Of a DNA stretch of 64,000 bases, positions 37,501-46,500 are shown one piece after another (position 1 is the stretch's first letter; each line of letters opens with the position of its first letter). The DNA comes from Sialis fuliginosa (Eukaryota > Arthropoda > Insecta > Megaloptera > Sialidae): assembly GCA_961205875.1 (NCBI GenBank), contig OY540812.1, positions 24,747,098 to 24,811,097 on the forward strand, written 5' to 3'. The notes beneath the pieces are model-generated. The model saw only the letters and a list, made by a program, of their open reading frames with translations, did not search any database and had not been told where the DNA came from. The translations under genes and the position numbers were made by a program.

Positions 37501-40500
37501 TATCACAATATACAGTAGGAGAAAATAAGATGATTTTCGATACAGAAACTTATCGAATATTCGATATTAGGCCAATATCGAGATTTGTTTAATCGATTCG
37601 GGCATTTTCCACTTATAATGTTGGTACGCGTGCCAACGAAATAGTCGGGAAATTCAATTCCCACGAATATAACAAGTTTTCAAAGTTTCCGCCAAAATTT
37701 GCCCCCCTTCAATTCTTGCCGCCCTAGGCAACTGCCTACTCTGCCTGCATGGTAAATCCGGGCCTGCTTATAGCATACAATTTAGCTAGACAGATATTAA
37801 TTTATGTTATTTACCATTATTATTTCAAAGAAAGGCAGTTAGATAAAATAAACATACATAACGCTACTCTTCCCAAGGGCTGAGCAGTAACATTAAACTC
37901 CTACGGGTATTCACTAATTTTTAAATACACGCGGGTGAAGTCGCTATAGTCATAAATAAAGTCAGAATGAACTATTTATTTAAATTTTAAAAATATCTTT
38001 TGCATGGTTTATTTGTAATATGCTGTCTGTATACAAAATAGAAAGGAATATTGTAAAGCAATCCATACTGTTAACTCTCTCAGTTTCCTACTGACTTAGG
38101 GTTGCCAGAATATCTCTTTTAAAGAGAACATGTTCTCTTTTTGGGCTTTGATCTTTATTTTTATTTTATATTGAAATGTCCTCTTTTTTAATGTAGCATA
38201 TTTTGACTTAATCCTGGTTTTTATATTAGTATTTGTAAATACATAAACCCCATAAAAAGATGTCCACAATTTCAATTTGAGAAGTGCAATATTTCAAGAT
38301 AAAAATCACATACTTAAAAACCTCAAAAATACCTAAAAACGACATTTAGTTGTTATTTTTTTATTTTCTTTCTGAAGAAAGAGTTCCGATTATCTCATAT
38401 AAGTGTATTAGTTTTCATCATATTTCATGTATCATAGAATTAAAAAAAATTCAAATATACCTGCGTTAGATTTTAGGGGCTATTTTATATGCTACCGCCG
38501 CGGCGACCAAAGGCGGACTTTGGTTTAGGCAACTGCCTAGGGCCCGTAATTTCTGGAATCACGGATTTTGAAAAGTGGAAGCCAAAAAAGGTCTTCAGAT
38601 ATTATTGTAGACAATTAAAATTTGTTAAAAAAATTATTTTGGATTTTGGTTTTTTAACGAGGTCTACAATGGAAACCTTGCCTAGGGCCCAATTTTTCCT
38701 TAGTCCGTTCTTACCGGCAACAATGAATACATATTTAACTATTTTTAGTTTAAACTTATGTAAAACACAACTATAACAAAAGTTACTATATCTCTTTTTT
38801 AAATGGAATAGTTCTCTTTTTACATCTTGAGTTTCTGGCAACCCTACCTACTGTGTGTTTTTCGACTAATCAGAAGATGTCTGCGACGCCACACAGTGGC
38901 CCCGTTTAAATAATTATCTAGCTGGACAAAAGGTCATAATTATAGAAATTAAATTGGCTACAGAAATATATCTATTCAACAGCTAGATAAGTATGGATAT
39001 CAGACATGATTTTTTTGTATTTTACAAGTAGGTTATTTCGAACAATGGAGCAAGTAAAACAAATTTTGCGAATGACGCGTTTTTTGTGTTGGTCGGAAAA
39101 CTTTTTTGTGCTAACTAACAGTAACTAACTGTACTCAAGTACCGTCAAACTTTGAAAGGTTGTGGTTTATCGTTACATCATTTAAGTAGAATGCATTTAA
39201 TAGTTTTTCATTAATGTACTGGATTTTCAACTACATACCTATATTTATAGATTAATCAAGAACTATTAACTATCATATAGTTACGTCTCTCTACTATCGG
39301 CGTAGTAACTGGGGGGTTTCGGGGACGACCCCCCCCCCCCCCGAAATATTCTGTGTTTAAAAAAAAATATTTTTTGAGAAAAAATCAGTTCAAAATACCT
39401 TTAAAAAAAATTAACTCATATGTATTTCACCCCCACGAATTTTTTTTTACTACACCACTGCTCTCTACTATCTATTAGTTCTAGATTGGTCTGCGTTTTT
39501 CTGCACATTTTGCTTCCTCGAAATATCGAAGATACAAGCAGCTTTGTGATCGTTTTAGAATGAGATAAAAAATTGTTCTTCGATTACAAAATATTAAACT
39601 GCTTTTTCCGTTTCAGGTTAAGACAAGCACTTTTCGTTCCGTGTCTGTATGTCTGTCCCCTGAATCCTTCTCACGCGCATAACTCATGAATCGATATTTA
39701 TGAAATTTGGTTGGATAGTTGGGTCTGGCTTGAAGACGGTCCCATTTCAAAATCATCAAAATCGTGTGTAAGGGGGAGGAGTGACATCCCAAAATATTTA
39801 TTTTTTCAAGATATCTCAAGAACGGCACTTGTTACGTGAAATTTGTATAGAATCTTTTTTGTAGAGCATTCAATTTTAATATAGGTTAGGTGTAAAATAT
39901 TCTCTTACAAAGATTTATCGCAATTTGCCTTAAAATATGTTTTGTTTTTTTTTTAAATTGATATTTACTTTGACATATTAAATGTCGTTTTGACGTTATA
40001 AATGTCATTTTGATGTTTACCTAAATTTAGATTTAGACTGAAATTGTCAAAAAATTAAAAATGAACTAATATTTTTTAGTAAAATTGTATGAAAATTAAA
40101 TGGTCAGACAATTTATCTGAACACTATCGGTTTTTATTTAAATTGTTCAATAATACCTTTGGTGAATTAAGTACGAGGAAGCACTGTGTATTTATTTGGC
40201 AGATGTTTTTTAAATATGTCTTACCGATGCAAATTAGTATATGATGATGAATTTGTTTTGGTACTCAATAACCATAGATTTTGTTTATTAAATATCCATC
40301 AGCTTTAACTAAGGCCATTTATTCATTTAAATACATTTTTTCAGTCAGAATTCAATTTGGGATCACTGTGCGCCGGTGCAACAAATTCTATTATAAGTGA
40401 CGGTTGTATAAAGAAGCGTGGGAGGGGTTTTTCAAGAAGTGGGGATTTTACAGTATGGAAGGTACCGTGCCCAAATCGGTTTACATTATGATACGTCTAT

Positions 40501-43500
40501 TATAACCACAGGGATAATATAACATAGAGTTGAGGCAGCCGAAAAAGCGAATCTTCGGTAGAAAGAGAAAGAAAGAATGGTGACCTATTCCATCTTTGTT
40601 AAACACATGTTCAGAATGAAGTACGTATGCTTTCACGCCGACGTATTTTCTTCTTACTCTTACTTGGGAACAATAATAGGGTTTCTTTCTCTTATTATTT
40701 AAGCATCGCTTCCACTTACATGAAGGGCTAAGGTACATTTTTTCTATGTTGTATTATATCTATGACTATAATACAGTTTCGTTATCTACAAACAGATTTT
40801 GATTCAGGTTTAGGGCGAGAGTAATTATTTTTATAATATTGGGCATCATTCTAATAAATCTATTTCAAAAGTCAAACCGGGCGAGAAGTGATTAATTAAG
40901 AAGACATTAGTTATTATTATTATCACGCATTATACCGAATCTCTAGATATTTAAAACAAAAATTATTAATATTATAGTATCGGTATAAAGTAGCTTTATT
41001 AACCTTGGAAGGTATCATATTTCTACACGCAATAATTGGTCCACACTTCTTCTTAACAACTCCAATGTACAAAGTGCGCGCAGAAAAATACTTTCATTAT
41101 TAAAAATAAAATAAAAATATTTTCCGATTAGATAAATTTTTTTATCTATCTATTAGATTTTTACTCCAAAAAATTAAAGCTGAAGCATATTTCCAACTTA
41201 TGACTGAATGTTATTTTGAAATTAAAAATTAAAAAACTATTTATTGAAGATACAAAAACTTTTACTAACATATCTACTTTCAAAAAATTATATTAAATCA
41301 ATAATGTTTTATAAGTTGATAAGCATATATCTACATATATACATAATTCTATAATTTATTATTATTATGTTTTATTTTGTCAAAATTTGTGGACTGATAC
41401 GAACAATCAATATAATTAATAACTATAAATAAAATGCGGGATAAAAAGTCAAAATAATAAGTGTAAGTTTAGACAATTTTGATTTATGAACCATTCAATT
41501 AATAATTAAATATAAAAAAAATCTTCTACGGACTAGTTCTATCACTGGTCAAGTGCGACAGTGTGTGGGGTCGATGGGGGCGGGGTACGGGGACGGGCGG
41601 GGTTTATCGAGATACCGGGGTTCGATAGAGCCACGGTGTAAACCTGTTACGCAACAGACCGATCGAAACGAAGCTACAAAAATGTACCCGCGCTACGTTA
41701 CACTTATCTGTCTGTGAAGCTTTAGCTGCGGCTTTCCGCTCAACACGATACCGGACACATTCCAATAATGTTGTGATCAAATAAATACAAACTACCTTCT
41801 ATACTGAAATTCTCCATCGTGCATTTTGTACCCTAAATATTGGAAGTAATTTATAAATATATTCTTTATTACAAAAACATAGATTTTCTCTAGTTTTATA
41901 AAGAAAAAGAAGTATGTGTAGAAACTAGAATTATTTTTTATTCAACATAAAACAGCTGTCAATCAGTGTTGGCTTCGGGGAGAAAGGGGGGGGGGCACCG
42001 CCCTGGACGTTAGGCCAAAAAAGTGGTGGACGGCCACATGAACAAAAACTTGGCTAAAAAAAAAATTACAAGCAATCTAATAATTTTTCTTAGGAAAAAA
42101 TCGGAAATTGCATTGCCATTTAGTCTAATCCGGACGTAATTGTAAAATTTATACTTAGTATTTAAATATTTTTTTTTATAAATAAATTAATAATGATCGT
42201 AGTGGGAGGGGATCTCACACATGGCGCGAGAGTTAATTTTGATCGATACCAGGCGTTAGTACCTACCTAATATATTTGTTATGTTTAGAAACAACAAAAT
42301 TAAAAAAAGGGTTTGACAGTTAAAATATAGTTATAAATTAAAGTATTTTATAACGATATTTTTTTAGAAGCAAAAAATTTTTCCACATTTTATCGATTTT
42401 CAAATTTTCGTACTTTTGCAAAGTACTCCACAACAAAAAAAAAAGACAAAACATTATCTACTATTCACCTACAAATAATACAGATAGTCAGTAAATGGTG
42501 CGCAGTAAATACCTCAATAAGTCGAAGCTGTACTGTATTTGTAAATTAGCTGTTATACCGATGTAATACATAACTGATTTGATAGTGTTAGTTCATCAAG
42601 GATATGCGTGAAATGTTATTGTTTCCCTTTTAGTTAACAAAATTGTATTAATATTGACAAAATAGCTATCACTTCATGAAGTAATTTGATAATATGAATT
42701 AACACGTGATGTCAATCTATTTTGATTGTTATCTTGTATTAATAATACTACTTTGATGGTTTACATTAGAGAAATTAATCAAATATGGCATGATTAAGAT
42801 ATTTTTTTGATATATAAAAAAAAAATGCATACTTATTTATTTATTTCTAATGGTAAGTAAATTATATAAAAAAATTCGAAGGCTCATTTGTGACATATCC
42901 AAAAATGCCTATATATTTATTGAATATGGTAGAAACAAAATTTGGCAACCCTTACTAGCTTTTTTTGTCTTCGTTCTGAAAAATCTATTTAATTTTTAAT
43001 TTAAAGTTCGGTTAAGAGACAAAGAATCATGGAAACTTCGATATTTACAGAAATATTCTCCGAATCGCGTTAGAATTTTTCGGAACAGTTTTCACTTTGG
43101 TCACCCAAAACACCCACATGTTTACATTGATTTCTTGCGCGACATTTGGCAGCCCTGCATGCGTCCCCGAACGTCGTCGTAGTTCGGCGGACTTTGCCGT
43201 ACACAACTATCCGACGTCTATTGGCGTCTGCCTCGACCGGCGTCGTCATGGCAACGCGGCCGGACGCGCCGGCTTCGATCTCATGTAAGAGAGTGCAGTT
43301 AGCGCACGCGACGCCGCAGCTTCTGTTGTTAGCGCTCTTGCCTCCAGCACGGAAGTGTACTTGTTCCGATCTTTATAATGTCACCACAAGTACAATTCGA
43401 GATTAGCTATAATGTCATAGTTTTCGAATATGAGACTCGCTTTTCGATTATATTCAATACCAATTATATGTCAAAAAAATAAAAGGATTTTTTCTATAAA

Positions 43501-46500
43501 AAATAGTCAAAATTCAAATCATAACATATTTTTTTTTTAATTAGATACAAAATGATCGTTCAGAAAGCATTTTGAAACTTGTAATCTCTATTTTTAATAA
43601 AAAAAAAATTAAATTCAAGAAACCTGAATTTTTCTTCAAAACTTTAACAAGTTCTTATTCGTTGTAAAAAAAACAACGTAGAATGGTTTACTTGGTTGCA
43701 TTAAGAAGCTTGAAATTTCAAATTCAAAATACTTTTTGAATTATTGTTCTACGATTTTTTTTCGCAAAATTCAAGTTCAAAATTTTATAGTATGGTTTAA
43801 TAAGGCAGCACACGAGATGAGACGAAATTCAGGTAAGTTTTATCTCGGTTTTTGGAACTTAAATCTCGTCTCGTCAAAACTTTAGAAGGTCTCATCCATG
43901 ACCCTTATATTCTATCACGAATTCCCAGACTGAAATTTTTGACAGGTCTCCAAAGAAATTTATTTTGTTAAGTTTGAATGACCTTTTTAGGTCTTTTAAT
44001 TCAATATAAATACCAATCAATTACTTTTTTTTTATTGTTCACCGCGCAGGGCTGTAACTACCACCGGGGCCCCCCGCAGCGTAAAAATTGGAGGAAGTAA
44101 GTAAATAGGAAAAATTGGGTAAATTAAGAGTAAAAAAAAAGGTTTTCAGTTATTGCTTAATTTTCAATTAAATGACCTTTTTTTTTAATAATAAGGAGTA
44201 GACTAACTACAGTTTATTAACTATATGATCAAAAAAAAAAAATTAGAATTATAATTTTTTTTTAATTTTGCATATTTTGGGGGTCCCTCAGCCACCTCTT
44301 GACCCGGGGCTTCCGAGCTTCTAGTTACGGCCCTGTCACCGCGCCCAGATCTCTTTAACCACGGGCCTCAGAACTAGAGTACTGTCATGTGACAGTCTCG
44401 TCTCATTAATATTGAAGCCATCGTGTCTCGTTCTCATCTCGGATACAAAGACTCTCAACGAGACTTATAAATAAAGTTAAATCAAAATTTCATACGTCTC
44501 GTTTCATTGAAATAATGACATTATCGTTTCAATATTGTTTCGAGACCGAGAAAAGCCTTGCAGTCGTTTTTGCGAAAAAAAATCAAAAGCATTTTGAACC
44601 AAAAATTTTTCAAAATAAAACTAAGTAGACCCTCAAAATCTAAAACAAACTTTTTATTTTCATTTATCCAAACGAAAGCATTACAAAACACTGACCTGAT
44701 GTTGCGAACCAGCAAAAGACTGGGAAGGCCCTTGACTGGGCCTGGTCGGCATCGGCTGGTATGGCGTCACTGATTGGGACATATTGGGTGTACTCTGGTG
44801 ATGGTAGGATGGCGACGGTGCCAAGAACTGCTGTTGTTGAGAAGTCTGCGTCGCTGGAAGACGATTCTGATTCTTCGCGGCATCTCGGTATGCTTTGCGA
44901 GCTCGGGCTTCTTTGGGGTTGTAGATATAATCTGGAAATGTTATGTTGCAATCAACGACTCGACTATAATACACCAGTGATAATGAAAAATAATAATCTG
45001 TTAATGCAGGGCCGCTTTTCACCTAGCTAATTATAGTATGTATTAAATAAATATAAAATAAATTACTTTTATAAAGTATAAATTAAGGTATTCACAGTGG
45101 AAAAAATGTTTAAAACAAAATAAGTTTAGTTGTTTTGTTATTTTTGTGTGGTCTTCAATAATATTTAAAGGTCAACATAATTTTTTTAAACAGAAACCTA
45201 TAGTTTTTGTTTAGTAATCTTATTTTACGTGAAAAAACACGATTCTTTCATTGAAAACTTTTTTGAACAACCTAAACTTTCCAAGATATCTAACAAAATA
45301 ATTCGAGATTTTGAACTTGCAAAAATTTTTTACTTAGAAACCATAAACTTTACAGAATGAGTTCATTTTTTGTAATTACAGTAGGCGCTCGGTAATCCGG
45401 CACCCATATTTTTGTGTATATGTATATAATTTTTATGTATTTATCTATCTTGATTGTTATGTTAAAATTATAAATTACTTCTTTAATTCTTCTTCTACAG
45501 CTAAACAAATAATAATTTTTTTTTCTTAAGTTGGATCTACTACAAAATAGGAACCTAACATATAGTTTGAAATAATTAAACCTTAGTTTTGCTATAATTG
45601 AATCAATAAAAAATATAAAATGAATGAGATTTAAACAAACTAACATACATTATTATAAAATTTAAAATTATCAAAAACATTTTTGGTAGAATGTATTAGA
45701 AACTTTTACATATTAATTGATTAATATAGTTAATTAAATTTTAGTAAATCTGCGTAAAAACTTTCTCTTTTCACTTTCGCTAAATCATACGCAAAATAAG
45801 AAAGTGAAAGCGAATGCGAGAAATAATATTCGTTACAAGACTTACAAGCTTACCAAGTTATAACCCTAAAAAATATAATAAAAAAATATCTGATTTTGAT
45901 TAATAACATTAAAACAAAAACGGTAGCTAAATATAGTTTACCAGTTCTACACTAAAGGGGCCTATAAAACTATTGTGGTCTAGGGCCTGTTAAGTTGTAT
46001 AAGACGGCATTATCTTAATGACGTTTAATCAATGCGATTGATAACTATTGTATTCTGTTGTCTACGAATTGGAACAATAGTTTTATTTAGAGAAAATCCA
46101 TAGACTGTATAACACAACTGTACCTCGTAAAAAATTGATTTTACTTGCAAACATATGTTTAATTCTAGGCATAAGACATAACAGAGAGTTAAACTGTAAA
46201 CGAAAGTAATCCCTTTATTTATGCGGTTAATTGGTTCCATGAAAACAATGTGTAAATGGAGCAATAGACATTTTCATCCGCGTAAAAGTGAATCCGCGAA
46301 AATGGAGAGATAACTGTATTCTGTTTATAAATGTGTCAGTTGTTGACAAATTGTACATTTTTGTCGATTTGCTAATTTAAGTACTAGAATAGGTACTTGA
46401 TTAGCGAAGTATTATAGTTTTCAGAAAACGAAAGATCTTTCAATATATTATATCTTAAAATCGATCTAGACAAGCGGTTCTTAAACTTATGTAGTCTAGG

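Noticed and set aside
41964-42010. Possible hAT left end CAGTGTTGGCTTCGGGG
   Set aside because: No partner end or target duplication could be found.
43097-43406. Two overlapping frames in the 43.2-kb CpG patch
   Set aside because: Stop codons are scarce simply because of GC content. There are no consistent splice sites or family similarity.
45378-45410. Possible pogo-like left end CAGTAGGCGCTCGGTAATCC
   Set aside because: No matching right end was found nearby, so the element could not be bounded.
45007-45990. Possible hAT element from CAGGGCCGCTTTTCACC to GGGCCTG
   Set aside because: The right terminus is a weak match and the flanks show no 8-bp duplication.
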